A stretch of 64,000 bases of DNA from Brachybacterium muris (GTDB lineage Bacteria > Actinomycetota > Actinomycetes > Actinomycetales > Dermabacteraceae), in contig NZ_JAFBCB010000001.1 in assembly GCF_016907455.1 (NCBI RefSeq), positions 2,914,001-2,978,000 of the forward strand, written 5' to 3'. The translations under genes and the position numbers were made by a program. Below the pieces are notes generated by a model. That model did not search any database, had not been told where the DNA came from, and was given only the letters and a program-made list of their open reading frames with translations. Below are positions 1-10,075 of the stretch, in pieces. The number at the start of each line of letters is the position of its first letter. Position 1 is the first letter of the stretch.

Positions 1-1942
1 GCACCTGGTAGCCGGTGACCTGGTCGGTCACGTCCACCGTGCCGAAGCACAGGCGCACACCGCCGGCCCACGGCGTCTCGCGGTCCGTCTGCCGGATGCG
101 GATCGTGGAGGCGGACTGCGGGTGGGTGGAGTGCAGCGGGTCCTCCCGGTGCACGAAGGCGACGGCGCGCTCCACGTCCAGCTGGTCCACCACGAAGCTC
201 TTCCCCTGGTGGAGGTACACGGCGCCGTCGTGGACCTGGGTGTGGGCACTGGCGGCGTCCACCGTGCCCAGCAGGGTCCCGCTGCCCTTCTCCACGATCC
301 GCACCGGTTCGCCGCCGCTGCCGCGCAGGTCGGTGAGGTGGTGGGCGGACTCGCTCATGGTCCAGTACCAGCCGGTGGGGCGCGCCCGCAGCACCCCGCG
401 GGCGGCGAGAGTGGTGAGCAGGTCGCGCGCCGTGGGCCCGAAGATGTCCTCCTGGCCCACCTGGATGGGCAGCTCGGCGGCGGCCGCGCACAGGTGCGGG
501 GTCATCACGTACGGGTTGGCGGGGTCGAACACCGATGCCTCCACCTCCGCCCCGAACACCGTCTCGGGGTGGTGGACCACGTAGGTGTCCAGCGGGTCCT
601 CGCGGGCCACGAACAGGGCAAGGGACCCGCCGTCGGCTCCCTGGCGGCGGCCTGCGCGACCGAACTGCTGCCACAGGGATGCGCGGGTGCCGGGCCAGCC
701 GGCGATCACCACCGCGTCCAGACCTGCGATGTCGATCCCCAGTTCCAGTGCGTTGGTGGAGGCCAGGGCCTTCAGCTCACCGGAGCGCAGGTCGTCCTCG
801 AGCTTCCGACGTTCCTCGGCGAGGTACCCGCCGCGGTAGGCGGCCACCCGACGGGCCCGGTCCGCGAGCTGGGCCGAGGCGGCCTGCTCCGCCTGCTGGT
901 TAAGGAGCCGGCGAGCGCCGCCGGCGACCAGTTCGGCACCACGGCGGGAGCGGGCGAAGACCAGGGTCTGCACGTCGCGGGCCACCAGGTCCGCCAGGAG
1001 GGCGGCGCTCTCGGTGGTGGCCGAGCGCCGCAGCGGCTCCTCGGTGCGGCCGCCCTCGACGGCGTGCCCCAGGTCGTCGGCCGCGTGGCCGTCAGCGGGC
1101 CGCCTGCCGTCCACCACGGCACGGGTGCCGGGCTCCCACAGGCCCACGGTGAGGCCTGCCCGCGGGGAGCCGTCCTCGGTGACCGCCTGGACGTCCACCC
1201 CCACCAGGCGTGAGGCCGACAGCTCCGGGTTCGCGGTGGTGGCCGAGGCCAGGATGAAGGTAGGATCTGCCCGGTAGTGGGCGGCGATGCGCCTCAGGCG
1301 GCGCATCACCATCGCCACGTGGCTGCCGAACACGCCGCGATAGCTGTGGCACTCGTCGATGATCACGTAGCGCAGCGCCCGCCAGAAGCTCGCCCACTGC
1401 TCGTGGCCGGGGAGGATCCCGAAGTGCAGCATGTCGGGGTTGGAGAGCACCACGGTGGCATGGCGGCGGATCCAGCGCCGCTGCTCGGTGGGGGTGTCGC
1501 CGTCGTACACCGCCACCCGGGCATCGCGCAGACCGGCGCCGTCGGCCATCGCGGTGATGTTGGTGAGCTGATCGGCGGCCAGCGCCTTGGTGGGCGCGAG
1601 GTACAGGGCGGTGGCGCGGCGGGCCGAGGGATCCAGTTCCCGGGCGCCGATGTCGCTGAGCACGGGCAGCAGGTACGCGAGGGACTTGCCGGAGGCGGTG
1701 GCGGTGGACAGCACCACGCTGCTGCCCGCGTGGGCGAGCTCGGCTGCCTGCTGCTGGTGTGTCCACGGGGCGGTGATGCCGCGGCGGGCCAGGTGCTCCA
1801 CCAGGCGCGGATCGGTCCATGCGGGGAACTCACCTCGGCGCCCTTCCCGGGCGGGCATGCGCTCCACATGGGTGAGGCAGCCGGTGCGGGTCGGGGGTGC
1901 GCTGAGCGCGGTGAGCAGATCCTCTGCCCTGCCTGCGCGCAT
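1..1942 (-). CDS. DEAD/DEAH-box (DECH) helicase with DUF1998-type architecture, 3' end cut by window
   Basis: Superfamily 2 helicase, probably ATP-dependent and acting on damaged or structured DNA (YprA/MrfA-like group). Translation from the ATG at 1942 gives about 647 residues before the window edge; family members are longer, so the C-terminal part is missing. Visible motifs: an ATASGKS Walker A near residue 75, VIIDECHSYRG (motif II, DECH), SATTANP (motif III), and in the second RecA lobe a run ending GRAGRQG (motif VI). The start is supported by a GGAGAGG-like site just upstream. It is divergent from the methyltransferase at 2057. The family call is firm; the exact biological role is inferred. 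Confidence 0.85.
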   Translation of the reverse strand, partial: MRAGRAEDLLTALSAPPTRTGCLTHVERMPAREGRRGEFPAWTDPRLVEHLARRGITAPWTHQQQAAELAHAGSSVVLSTATASGKSLAYLLPVLSDIGARELDPSARRATALYLAPTKALAADQLTNITAMADGAGLRDARVAVYDGDTPTEQRRWIRRHATVVLSNPDMLHFGILPGHEQWASFWRALRYVIIDECHSYRGVFGSHVAMVMRRLRRIAAHYRADPTFILASATTANPELSASRLVGVDVQAVTEDGSPRAGLTVGLWEPGTRAVVDGRRPADGHAADDLGHAVEGGRTEEPLRRSATTESAALLADLVARDVQTLVFARSRRGAELVAGGARRLLNQQAEQAASAQLADRARRVAAYRGGYLAEERRKLEDDLRSGELKALASTNALELGIDIAGLDAVVIAGWPGTRASLWQQFGRAGRRQGADGGSLALFVAREDPLDTYVVHHPETVFGAEVEASVFDPANPYVMTPHLCAAAAELPIQVGQEDIFGPTARDLLTTLAARGVLRARPTGWYWTMSESAHHLTDLRGSGGEPVRIVEKGSGTLLGTVDAASAHTQVHDGAVYLHQGKSFVVDQLDVERAVAFVHREDPLHSTHPQSASTIRIRQTDRETPWAGGVRLCFGTVDVTDQVTGYQV

Positions 1943-2056
1943 CCCTGCCGCCTCTCCTGCTCATGGTGGGGTGTGGCCCCGGGCCTGGACCTAGTGCCAG
2001 GAAGGGCCGGGGCGTGGACCTGCTGCAAGCCCCTGGGCTGTTGCACAATCGTAGCC

Positions 2057-3652
2057 ATGCGCTCCGACACACCTGCGGCCCCACGGCTGCTCCCTGACCT
2101 GCTCGACGCGCTGCGGGATGACCTGCTGAAGGGGCAGTACACGGTCGAGCGCACCGAGGCGCTGCTGGGCGAGGTCGCCGCCGCAGCATTGCGGCGCGCG
2201 GACCCGGTACCGGCCCGCAGTGCACTCGCCCCGCTGGAGGACCCTGCCGCGACCCTGCTGTCCCTGTTCACGCTGGGGTCGACGATCAGCCGGGAGCAGG
2301 TGGCACATGCTCTGCCCACCCTCGGCGCAGAGGGGGCCTGCGGACTGGGGCTCCTAGCAGGGACCGCGGCCGGGATGCGAGCCCTGGTCGAGCTCGCCCC
2401 CTACTCCGCCCAGGACGACCAGGGGCCGATCTCCTGGTGGATCGCCTCGGACCTCTCCGAACTGGCCACCGGTACCGCGCTGCACCCCGACCACGTGCTG
2501 GGCGTGGGCGGGGCCTCGGTGACGCTCGCGCGCATCACCCCCCGAGAGCGGGTGGGCCGGGTGCTGGACGTGGGCTGCGGCAGCGGGATCCAGGCACTCC
2601 ACGCCAGCCGTCATGCCGAGCACGTGGTGGCCACCGATCTCTCCGAGCGGGCCCTGGCCTTCGCCGCCTTCAACGCCGCCCTGAACCAGGTGGAGGTGGA
2701 ACTGCGCCCGGGCTCCCTGCTGGAACCGGTGGCCGGTGAGACCTTCGATCTGATCGTCTCCAACCCACCCTTCGTGATCACCCCGCGCGGCAGCGCGGGC
2801 GACCGCGCCGGACGGTCGGAGGCGGGGCAGGGCACGAAGGTCGCGGACGGCGCGGACGAGACCTGGACCTACCGCGACGGCGGACGCGCCGGGGACACCC
2901 TGCTGGCCGAGCTGCTGGACGCCCTGCCCGAGCACCTGGCCCCCGGCGGCACCGCCGTGATGCTGGGCAACTGGGAACGCTCCGGCACCGAGGAGTGGGA
3001 CACCCATCCGCGAGCCTGGCTGGCCGCGGCGCGGGACGAGGGCCTGGACTGCTGGGTGATCCAGCGCGAGAGGGAGGACCCCGCCCAGTACGCGGAGACC
3101 TGGGCGCGGGACGGCGGCATCACCCCTCGCGACGCCGCGTGGCCCGGACTGATCGAGGCATGGCTCGCCGACTTCGCCTCCCGCGACGTGCAGGACATCG
3201 GCTTCGGCTACGTGCTGCTGCGCCGTCCGTCCTCGGCCGATGCACGACCCGGGACCCTGCGCACCGAACAGGGCACCGGCTCGGGCAGCGGTTCGATGAG
3301 CACGCATCTGGCGGCGGGCCTGCGGATGATCAACCGTCTCGCCCAGCTGGACGACGAGGAGCTCGCTGCCTCCCGCCCCCGGCGGGCCGGTGACCTGATG
3401 GAGCGACGCCACCTGGTGCCCGGCGCCTGGGACCCGACCCTGATCGAACTGGTGCAGGGAGCGGGCCTGGCGCGCATCGTCCCGGCCGATCAGGCGCTGG
3501 CTGCGACCGTCGGCGCCCTGGACGGCACCCTCACTCTGGGCCAGACCATTGCCGCCGTGTGCGCGCTGACCGATGCCGATCCGGATCAGACCCGCCAGCG
3601 GCTGCTGCCGCAGGTGCGGGAGCTGCTGATCACCGGGATGCTGACGCTGTGA
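2057..3652 (+). CDS. Class I SAM-dependent methyltransferase (HemK/PrmC-like small domain)
   Basis: 531-residue protein with a central Rossmann methyltransferase domain: DVGCGSG (residues 171-177) binds S-adenosylmethionine, and SNPPF (235-239) is the NPPF/Y signature of amino- or N5-glutamine methyltransferases. About 160 residues precede the domain and a further 200 follow it, including a winged-helix-like C-terminus, as in a conserved actinobacterial family of unknown substrate. No ribosome binding site precedes the ATG; a CACAAT -10-like box ends 7 nt before it, compatible with a leaderless mRNA. The stop overlaps the GTG of the next gene (GTGA), so the two are probably co-transcribed. 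The enzyme class is clear; the substrate is not. Confidence 0.8.
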   Translation: MRSDTPAAPRLLPDLLDALRDDLLKGQYTVERTEALLGEVAAAALRRADPVPARSALAPLEDPAATLLSLFTLGSTISREQVAHALPTLGAEGACGLGLLAGTAAGMRALVELAPYSAQDDQGPISWWIASDLSELATGTALHPDHVLGVGGASVTLARITPRERVGRVLDVGCGSGIQALHASRHAEHVVATDLSERALAFAAFNAALNQVEVELRPGSLLEPVAGETFDLIVSNPPFVITPRGSAGDRAGRSEAGQGTKVADGADETWTYRDGGRAGDTLLAELLDALPEHLAPGGTAVMLGNWERSGTEEWDTHPRAWLAAARDEGLDCWVIQREREDPAQYAETWARDGGITPRDAAWPGLIEAWLADFASRDVQDIGFGYVLLRRPSSADARPGTLRTEQGTGSGSGSMSTHLAAGLRMINRLAQLDDEELAASRPRRAGDLMERRHLVPGAWDPTLIELVQGAGLARIVPADQALAATVGALDGTLTLGQTIAAVCALTDADPDQTRQRLLPQVRELLITGMLTL

Positions 3653-4548
3653 GGCGCCGCCGATCCGGGGTCCCGGTGCGCCCAGTCCTCAGCGGCCTGC
3701 TGGCCCTGCTGTGTGCCGCGATGGTGGTGCTGCTGGCGAGGATCGCGGTGGGCACCGCGAGCGGTCAGCGCCTGGACCAGCTGACCCTCAGCGGGGCGCA
3801 GCTGGACACCGGGCCCGTCTCCCAGGTGGTGGGGCTCGCGGCCGGCACCGTGAGCCTGCCGGTGGTGCTGGCGGCCCTCGCATGCGTCGCGGTGATCGCG
3901 GTGCTGCGGCGGCGCGCGGACCTGCTGGTCCCTCTGGCAGTACTGGTGGGCGGGGCGAACCTCTCCACCCAGGCGATCAAGCACCTGGTGGTCACCCGGG
4001 AGGTGCTAGGCCCCGGCATCGACGTGACCCCCAACTCCTTCCCCTCGGGGCACACCACCCTGGCCGCCTCCACCGCCATCGCGCTGGTTCTGGTGGCCGG
4101 CAGGGCCCGCGGGCCGGTCGCGGTCCTCGGGGCGCTGTGGACGGCCGGGGCCGGCATCGGCACCCTCGCGCTCGGCTGGCACCGGGCAAGTGACGTGGCC
4201 GGGGCGATCGTCGTGGTCGCCACCTGGACCTTCCTGATGCTCGCGGTGGACGGGGTGCTGCAGTACCGCCGGGCCCCGTCGGCCGAAGAGCGTGAGCCCC
4301 GACGTGGGATCGAGGTCGCCACCGCCTGGGCACTGGGGCTGGCAGGGGCGGCCGGGATGGTGCTAGGCGTGGTGGCCTTCGCCGCACTGGGCCTGCCGCT
4401 GCTGCTGCACGAGCCCGGCCACCAGCAGGCCGCCTACCGCACGACGGTCGCGGTGATCAGCGGCGGGACCGCTCTGTGGATGGCGATGGTCCTGATGCTG
4501 CGCGTTCCGGAACCGCGCAGGGCCTCACGCGGTGACCGTGTACCGTGA
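3649..4548 (+). CDS. PAP2-superfamily membrane phosphatase
   Basis: 299-residue polytopic membrane protein of the phosphatidic-acid phosphatase type 2 family. Catalytic motif 2 is PSGH (residues 132-135) and motif 3 is GWHRASD (176-182); motif 1 is partial (K111 and R117). Hydrophobic segments occur near 13-35, 65-88, 92-108, 136-152, 158-175, 184-203 and later. The GTG start overlaps the preceding TGA, a translationally coupled arrangement, and an upstream in-frame start would lie deep inside the methyltransferase gene. Likely roles are dephosphorylation of a lipid phosphate or undecaprenyl pyrophosphate recycling; the sequence does not separate these. Confidence 0.8.
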   Translation: MRRRRSGVPVRPVLSGLLALLCAAMVVLLARIAVGTASGQRLDQLTLSGAQLDTGPVSQVVGLAAGTVSLPVVLAALACVAVIAVLRRRADLLVPLAVLVGGANLSTQAIKHLVVTREVLGPGIDVTPNSFPSGHTTLAASTAIALVLVAGRARGPVAVLGALWTAGAGIGTLALGWHRASDVAGAIVVVATWTFLMLAVDGVLQYRRAPSAEEREPRRGIEVATAWALGLAGAAGMVLGVVAFAALGLPLLLHEPGHQQAAYRTTVAVISGGTALWMAMVLMLRVPEPRRASRGDRVP

Positions 4549-4647
4549 TGCTTCGCCGGGCGGGAATCCTCCCCGGCACCCCCTGGTCCCGCTGGCGGAC
4601 CATGGTGAACGGGCCGCGATCTGCGCGGCGAGGAAGGACGTATCGAC

Positions 4648-7398
4648 GTGACTGGCGGACGGCATCTGGTGATCGTGGAGTCCCCGGCGAAGGCGCGCAC
4701 CATCGGCCGATATCTCGGCGACGATTTCGTGGTGCAGGCCTCCGTGGGGCACATCCGTGACATCCCGGTGCCGCGTGACCTGCCGGCGGAGATGAAGAAG
4801 GGCCCCTTCGGGAAGTTCGGGGTGGACACCGAGAACGGCTTCGAGCCGTACTACGTGGTCAGCCCGGACAAGAAGAAGACTGTCGCGGAGCTGAAGAAGG
4901 CCCTCAAGGACGCCGACACCCTCTACCTCGCCACTGATGAGGACCGCGAGGGCGAGGCGATCGCCTGGCACCTGCTGGAGACCCTCAAGCCCAAGAAGAC
5001 CCTGCCGGTCAAGCGGATGGTGTTCCACGAGATCACCAAGGACGCGATACTGGACGCCCTCCAGAGCACCCGCGACATCGACTCCGCCCTGGTGGATGCC
5101 CAGGAGACCCGCCGCATCCTGGACCGCCTGGTGGGCTTCGAGCTGTCCCCCGTGCTGTGGCGGAAGATCGGCCCCTCGCTGTCCGCCGGGCGCGTGCAGT
5201 CGGTGGCCACCCGCCTGGTGGTGGAGCGGGAGCGGGAGCGGATGGCGTTCGTCGCCGCCGACTACTGGGACGTGACCGGCACCTTCGCCGCCGATTCCAG
5301 TGCCTTCTCCGCGAAGATCTCCACCGTGGACGGCTCCCGTGTCGCTTCCGGCAGCGACTTCGCCGACGACGGCACCCTCACCGCTCGCGCGAAGAGCGCG
5401 ACCGTGCTCACCGAGCAGTCCTCCCGTGAGCTGGTGCAGGCCCTCGAGGGCGCGCAGGCCCGGGTCACCAAGCTCGAGTCCAAGCCGTACACCCGCCGCC
5501 CGGCGCCTCCGTTCACCACCAGCTCCCTGCAGCAGGAGGCCTCCCGCAAGCTGCGCCTGGGTGCCCGTCAGGCGATGCGGGTGGCGCAGTCGCTGTACGA
5601 GAACGGCTACATCACCTACATGCGAACCGACTCGGTGGCACTGTCGAAGGAGGCCATCGCCGCCTCCCGCGCACAGGCCTCCGAGCTGTACGGCTCGGAG
5701 TACGTGCCGGACAAGCCCCGTGCCTACCGCTCCAAGTCGCAGAACGCGCAGGAGGCCCACGAGGCAATCCGCCCCGCCGGTGACCGCTTCCGCACCCCCG
5801 CCCAGGTCGCCGGCCAGCTCAGCGGCGACGAGTTCCGCCTGTACGAGCTGATCTGGAAGCGCACCGTGGCCTCACAGATGGCCGACGCCAAGGGCACCAC
5901 CTCCACTGTGGAGCTGGCACTGGAGCAGAACGGCCGGGCCGCGACCTTCCGCGCCGCCGGCACCGTGATCACCTTCCGCGGATTCCTCGCCGCCTACGAG
6001 GAGGGCCGGGACGCCTCGCGCTACTCCGATGACTCCGAGGACAAGCGGCTGCCGCAGATGACCGAGGGCCAGCACCTCCAGACCCGCGAGCTGCTGTGCG
6101 ACGGGCACACCACCACCCCGCCGCCGCGCTACACCGAGGCATCCCTGGTGCGGGCACTGGAGGAGCGCGGCATCGGCCGCCCCTCCACCTACGCCTCCAC
6201 CGTGGCCACGATCCAGGACCGCGGGTACGTGCTGCGCCGGGGCACCGCCCTGGTGCCCAGCTGGACCGCCTTCGCGGTGGTGCGCCTGCTGGAGGAGCAC
6301 TTCGGCACGTTCGTGGACTACGACTTCACCGCTCACATGGAGCAGCAGCTGGACCGCATGGCCCGCGGCGAGCTGGGCCGCGCGGACTACCTGCAGGACT
6401 TCTACCGCGGCGACGGCAGCACCGGCCCGATCGGCCTGAAGCCCATGGTGGACGACCTGGGCGACATCGACGCCCGCGAGATCAACTCGATCCCCATCGG
6501 CGAGGGCATCACCCTGCGCGTGGGACGCTACGGCGCCTATGTCGAGAGGATCGAGCGCGGCGCCGACGGCGAGCCCGTGGAGGGCGCTGATCCGCAGCGC
6601 GCCTCCGTTCCCGAGGACATCGCTCCTGACGAGCTCACGGTGGCCAAGGCCCAGGAGCTGCTGGAGCGCCAAAAGGACGACGGTCGCGTGCTGGGCATCG
6701 ACCCGGGTACCGGCCATGAGCTGATCGCCAAGGACGGCCGCTACGGCCCGTACGTGACCGAGGTGATCCCCGACCCGGAGCCCGAGGGCGACGGGTCCGC
6801 CACGGGTGCAGCGGGCACCAAGGCCGGCGCGAAGAAGGGCACCAAGAAGGCTGCAAAGCCCAAGCCCCGCACCTCGAGCCTGCTGAAGTCGATGGACCTC
6901 GCGACCGTGACTCTCGAGGACGCCCTGAAGCTGCTGAGCCTGCCCCGCGTGGTGGGCACCACCGAGGACGGCACTGAGATCACCGCCCAGAACGGCCGCT
7001 ACGGCCCGTACCTGAAGAAGGGCACCGACTCCCGCTCCCTGGAGACCGAGGAGCAGATGTTCACCATCACGATGGAGGAGGCGGAGAAGCTCTATGCGCA
7101 GCCCAAGACGCGCGGGCGTGCGGCCGCCAAGCCGCCGCTGAAGGAACTGGGCACCGACCCCACCAGCGGCAAGCCGATCGTGATCAAGGACGGCCGCTTC
7201 GGCGCGTACATCACCGACGGCACCACCAACGTGTCGCTGCGCTCCGGGGAGACCGTCGAGTCGATCACCGAACAGATCGCGGTGGACAAGCTGGCCGAGA
7301 AGCGCGCGAAGGGCCCGGCCAAGAAGCCTGCCCGTCGCACCACCACCCGCAAGGCGCCCGCTAAGTCAGCCACCAAGAAGGCCGCGCCGAAGAAGTGA
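4648..7398 (+). CDS. topA: DNA topoisomerase I (type IA)
   Basis: 916-residue topoisomerase that relaxes negative supercoils through a 5'-phosphotyrosine intermediate. The N-terminal TOPRIM domain starts VIVESPAKA (residues 8-16) and holds the metal-binding acidic triad D97, D99, E101. The catalytic tyrosine is Y324 in YITYMRTDS. After the core, several topoisomerase C-terminal repeats (NGRYGPY and DGRFGAY signatures) replace zinc fingers, and the protein ends in a lysine/alanine-rich tail, as usual in Actinobacteria. The GTG start is preceded by GAGGAAGGA. A perfect 12-bp hairpin follows the stop. Length and motifs are typical of the family. Confidence 0.97.
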   Translation: MTGGRHLVIVESPAKARTIGRYLGDDFVVQASVGHIRDIPVPRDLPAEMKKGPFGKFGVDTENGFEPYYVVSPDKKKTVAELKKALKDADTLYLATDEDREGEAIAWHLLETLKPKKTLPVKRMVFHEITKDAILDALQSTRDIDSALVDAQETRRILDRLVGFELSPVLWRKIGPSLSAGRVQSVATRLVVERERERMAFVAADYWDVTGTFAADSSAFSAKISTVDGSRVASGSDFADDGTLTARAKSATVLTEQSSRELVQALEGAQARVTKLESKPYTRRPAPPFTTSSLQQEASRKLRLGARQAMRVAQSLYENGYITYMRTDSVALSKEAIAASRAQASELYGSEYVPDKPRAYRSKSQNAQEAHEAIRPAGDRFRTPAQVAGQLSGDEFRLYELIWKRTVASQMADAKGTTSTVELALEQNGRAATFRAAGTVITFRGFLAAYEEGRDASRYSDDSEDKRLPQMTEGQHLQTRELLCDGHTTTPPPRYTEASLVRALEERGIGRPSTYASTVATIQDRGYVLRRGTALVPSWTAFAVVRLLEEHFGTFVDYDFTAHMEQQLDRMARGELGRADYLQDFYRGDGSTGPIGLKPMVDDLGDIDAREINSIPIGEGITLRVGRYGAYVERIERGADGEPVEGADPQRASVPEDIAPDELTVAKAQELLERQKDDGRVLGIDPGTGHELIAKDGRYGPYVTEVIPDPEPEGDGSATGAAGTKAGAKKGTKKAAKPKPRTSSLLKSMDLATVTLEDALKLLSLPRVVGTTEDGTEITAQNGRYGPYLKKGTDSRSLETEEQMFTITMEEAEKLYAQPKTRGRAAAKPPLKELGTDPTSGKPIVIKDGRFGAYITDGTTNVSLRSGETVESITEQIAVDKLAEKRAKGPAKKPARRTTTRKAPAKSATKKAAPKK

Positions 7399-7432
7399 CG
7401 CTCCCGAACAGGGGTGATGTAGACGGCGAAGA

Positions 7433-7465
7433 ACGGGGCCCGCAACCGCATGGTGCGGGCCCCGT
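7433..7465 (+). terminator. Hairpin terminator after topA
   Basis: A perfect 12-bp inverted repeat (7433-7444 with 7454-7465) and a 9-nt loop lies 35 bases after the topA stop. The stem is nearly all G/C and has no long T tract. IS21 copy 1 begins 11 bp beyond it, so the element did not interrupt topA or this hairpin. Confidence 0.75.
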
Positions 7466-7589
7466 CGTCACTTAACTGAGTATTCGTAGTCGTGGGAGCC
7501 ACCGAATCTTGCTCTTGGGGACCGCCGATCGTGCCGACGGGGGCCAGTAGCCGCCGCGGTGGGGACCACTGGCTCCCGCCGGCATCGGG

Positions 7590-8336
7590 TCACTGGGGCA
7601 GTGCGGTGTGTTCTCGCATGTTCCTGTCGCCGGTGTCGATCCAGATTGTGTTGTGCACGATGCGGTCCATGATCGCATCGGCGTGGACTGCTCCACCGAG
7701 CCGGGCGTGCCAGTCCTTCTTCGGGTACTGGGTGCAGAACACGGTCGAGCCGGTGTCATAGCGGCGCTCGAGCAGTTCCAGCAGCATCGAACGCATTCCC
7801 TCGTCAGGATGGTCCAGCAGCCACTCGTCGATCACCAGCAGCGAGAACGTGGAGTACTTCCGCAGGAACTTCGTCTGGCCCTGCGGCTTGTCCTTTGCCA
7901 GGGCCCAGGCCTCTTCGAGGTCGGGCATTCGGATGTAGTGGGCTCGGAGCCGGTGCTGGCAGGCCTGCTTCGCCAGCGCGCAGCCGAGGTAGGACTTCCC
8001 TGAGCCGGTGAAGCCCTGGAAGACCACGTTCTGTTGCCGCTGGATGAAGGAGCAGGTTGCCAGTTGCGCGATCACGTTCCGGTTCAGTCCCCGTTCCTCG
8101 ACCAGATCCAGCCGCCGCAGGTCCGCTCCGGGATAACGCAGCCCCGCCCGGCGGATCAGACCCTCGACCTTTCCATGATTGAAGATGGAATGCGCCTCGT
8201 CCACGATCAGCTGGAGCCGTTCCTGGAACGACATCCCCAGCACGTGAGCCTCATCCTGGGCATCGATCGCGTCCAGCAGCGCGGTCGCGCCCATCTCGCG
8301 CAGCTTCCGCTTCGTGTCGTTATCGATCACGCTCAC
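7590..8336 (-). CDS. istB: IstB-like transposition helper ATPase (IS21 copy 1)
   Basis: 248-residue AAA+ ATPase that assists the IS21 transposase in target choice and strand transfer. Walker A is GFTGSGKS (residues 108-115); Walker B is LLVIDEW (166-172). The GTG start overlaps the istA stop (GTGA), the normal coupled arrangement of IS21 elements. The sequence is identical to the IstB of the other two copies. Confidence 0.93.
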   Translation of the reverse strand: MSVIDNDTKRKLREMGATALLDAIDAQDEAHVLGMSFQERLQLIVDEAHSIFNHGKVEGLIRRAGLRYPGADLRRLDLVEERGLNRNVIAQLATCSFIQRQQNVVFQGFTGSGKSYLGCALAKQACQHRLRAHYIRMPDLEEAWALAKDKPQGQTKFLRKYSTFSLLVIDEWLLDHPDEGMRSMLLELLERRYDTGSTVFCTQYPKKDWHARLGGAVHADAIMDRIVHNTIWIDTGDRNMREHTALPQ

Positions 8337-9895
8337 CGGACACCTCCGGCGTAGTAGTCGGCGCCACGGACGTATCCGCCGTCTTCCGCGGGTTCCTCGC
8401 GGGGTGGACGCAGGGCGGCGACCTTGTCCTGCCCGGTGGCCAAGATCGGGTGCAGATGCGCATAGCGCGGTGAACGGACCCGTCCCGTCAGCGCGAGTGC
8501 GCAGGCCGCCTCGACCCGATCTACGGAGAAGCGGCGAGAGAGCCGTAGCACCGCCAACGCGGGATCCAGGCCCTGTTCCACGATCGGCACGGACTCGAAG
8601 ATCCGCTGGATCACGATCACCGTGGCCGGCCCGACCCGATCTGCCCACGCCCGCACCCTCTGCGCGTCCCAGGCCTGGAAACGCTCGCCCGCAGGTAGGT
8701 CCGCGTCGTTGGTGCGGTACTCATTGCTCGCGGTCTCCGGGAGCAGCAGGTGACTGGTCAGTCGCTGGCTGCCCTGATAGATCTCCAGCGTCCGGGCCGT
8801 GATGCGCAGATCGACCTTCGCGCCGATGTGCGCGAACGGCGCGGAGTAGAAGTTCCGCGCGAACGTGACGTGCCCGTTCCTGCCCACTCGTCGTCCGTAG
8901 TGCCATGTCGAGATCTCGTAGGGCACCGCCGGCAGCGGCGTCAGCAGCGGCCGCTCCTCCGCGTCGAACACGCTGGCGCGGGATCCGGGCCGCTTCTGGA
9001 ACGGCTCCGCGTTATAGGCCTCCATCCGCTGCCCGATGGCGGCTGCAAGTTCGGGCAGGGACGTGAATCGCTGATCCCGCAGCCCGGCGATGACCCAGGT
9101 CGCGACGTGCGCGACGGTGTTCTCCACGCTCGCCTTGTCTTTCGGTTTCCGCACCCTCCCCGGGAGCACCGCCGCCGAGTAATGCGCTGCCATCTCGCGA
9201 TACGCATCGTTCAGGACGATCTCGCCCTCGCGGGGGTGCTTCACCACACCGGTCTTGAGGTTGTCCGGAACGATCCTCGGGACCGTCCCGCCCAGCGCCT
9301 CGAACATCGCTACGTGCGCTCGCAGCCAGGACTCCTGGCGCATATCCAGCGCCGGGAAGCAGAACGCGTAACGAGAAAAAGGCAGGCAGGCAACGAACAA
9401 GAACACCTTCGAGACCTCGCCGGTGACCGGATCGGCCAGCTCCATCGTGGGGCCGGACCAGTCGACCTCCACGCTCTGGCCGGCCTTGTGACCGACTCTC
9501 GAAGCGGCACCGGTGACCATGACGTGGTGCTGGTAGGTGCGGCAAAACCGGTCATACCCCATCGCCGGATCCCCAGCCGCCGTGGTCGCGTCGAAGTACT
9601 CGCCGTGCAACAGCTTCAGCGTCACGCCGACCCTGGCCATCTCTCGATGGACCTGTTCCCAGTCCGGCTGTGCGAACACGCTCTCGTGCTCGCCCCGGCC
9701 CGGGAACAACCGGGCATACACCTGCTCATCGGCGACGTCCGCGATATCGCCCCACCCGATCCCTGCAGCGTCAGCGGCCTCGAACACCGCCCTCACGGAC
9801 TTGCGGGACATGCCCTGCGAGGACGAAATCGCTCGCCCCGACAGACCTTCTGCGCGCAGCTGGAGCACCAGCTTCGCCCTGATCTTCCGTACCAT
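8333..9895 (-). CDS. istA: IS21-family transposase IstA (copy 1)
   Basis: 520-residue transposase with an N-terminal helix-turn-helix region (residues 1-45) and a DDE catalytic core. The likely triad is D145 (VDWSG), D211 (PDN) and E258 (KDKASVEN). It performs DNA cleavage and strand transfer at the element ends. Length and motif spacing are normal for IS21, so the copy appears intact. The encoded protein is identical to those at 26790 and 57964. Confidence 0.95.
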   Translation of the reverse strand: MVRKIRAKLVLQLRAEGLSGRAISSSQGMSRKSVRAVFEAADAAGIGWGDIADVADEQVYARLFPGRGEHESVFAQPDWEQVHREMARVGVTLKLLHGEYFDATTAAGDPAMGYDRFCRTYQHHVMVTGAASRVGHKAGQSVEVDWSGPTMELADPVTGEVSKVFLFVACLPFSRYAFCFPALDMRQESWLRAHVAMFEALGGTVPRIVPDNLKTGVVKHPREGEIVLNDAYREMAAHYSAAVLPGRVRKPKDKASVENTVAHVATWVIAGLRDQRFTSLPELAAAIGQRMEAYNAEPFQKRPGSRASVFDAEERPLLTPLPAVPYEISTWHYGRRVGRNGHVTFARNFYSAPFAHIGAKVDLRITARTLEIYQGSQRLTSHLLLPETASNEYRTNDADLPAGERFQAWDAQRVRAWADRVGPATVIVIQRIFESVPIVEQGLDPALAVLRLSRRFSVDRVEAACALALTGRVRSPRYAHLHPILATGQDKVAALRPPREEPAEDGGYVRGADYYAGGVR

Positions 9896-10075
9896 TCCAG
9901 ATTGCTCCTTCCGCCGCGTGCCCTATACACACGGCGGAAGGAGCGTAGACAGAGCGGCCCCAACGACACCACTGGTGGTCCCGAACGACGCCACCGCTAC
10001 GGCAGCGACGTGGCACCCGAACCCTCGATCAGCGGACCCCAGCGAGGCGAATATTCACTTAACTCCAGGGGGTCG

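Larger units (their letters stand above)
7477..10057 (-). mobile_element. IS21-family insertion sequence, copy 1
   Basis: 2581-bp element encoding istA and istB on the minus strand. The ends are imperfect inverted repeats: TGAATATTCG on the istA side and TGAGTATTCG on the istB side. A 6-bp target duplication CTTAAC flanks it (7471-7476 and 10058-10063). It sits between the topA terminator and the last gene of the sugar ABC operon, 18 bp beyond that gene's stop. It has the same length and encodes the same proteins as the copies at 26628 and 57802, in the opposite orientation to them. Matching target duplications show a simple, recent insertion. Confidence 0.95.
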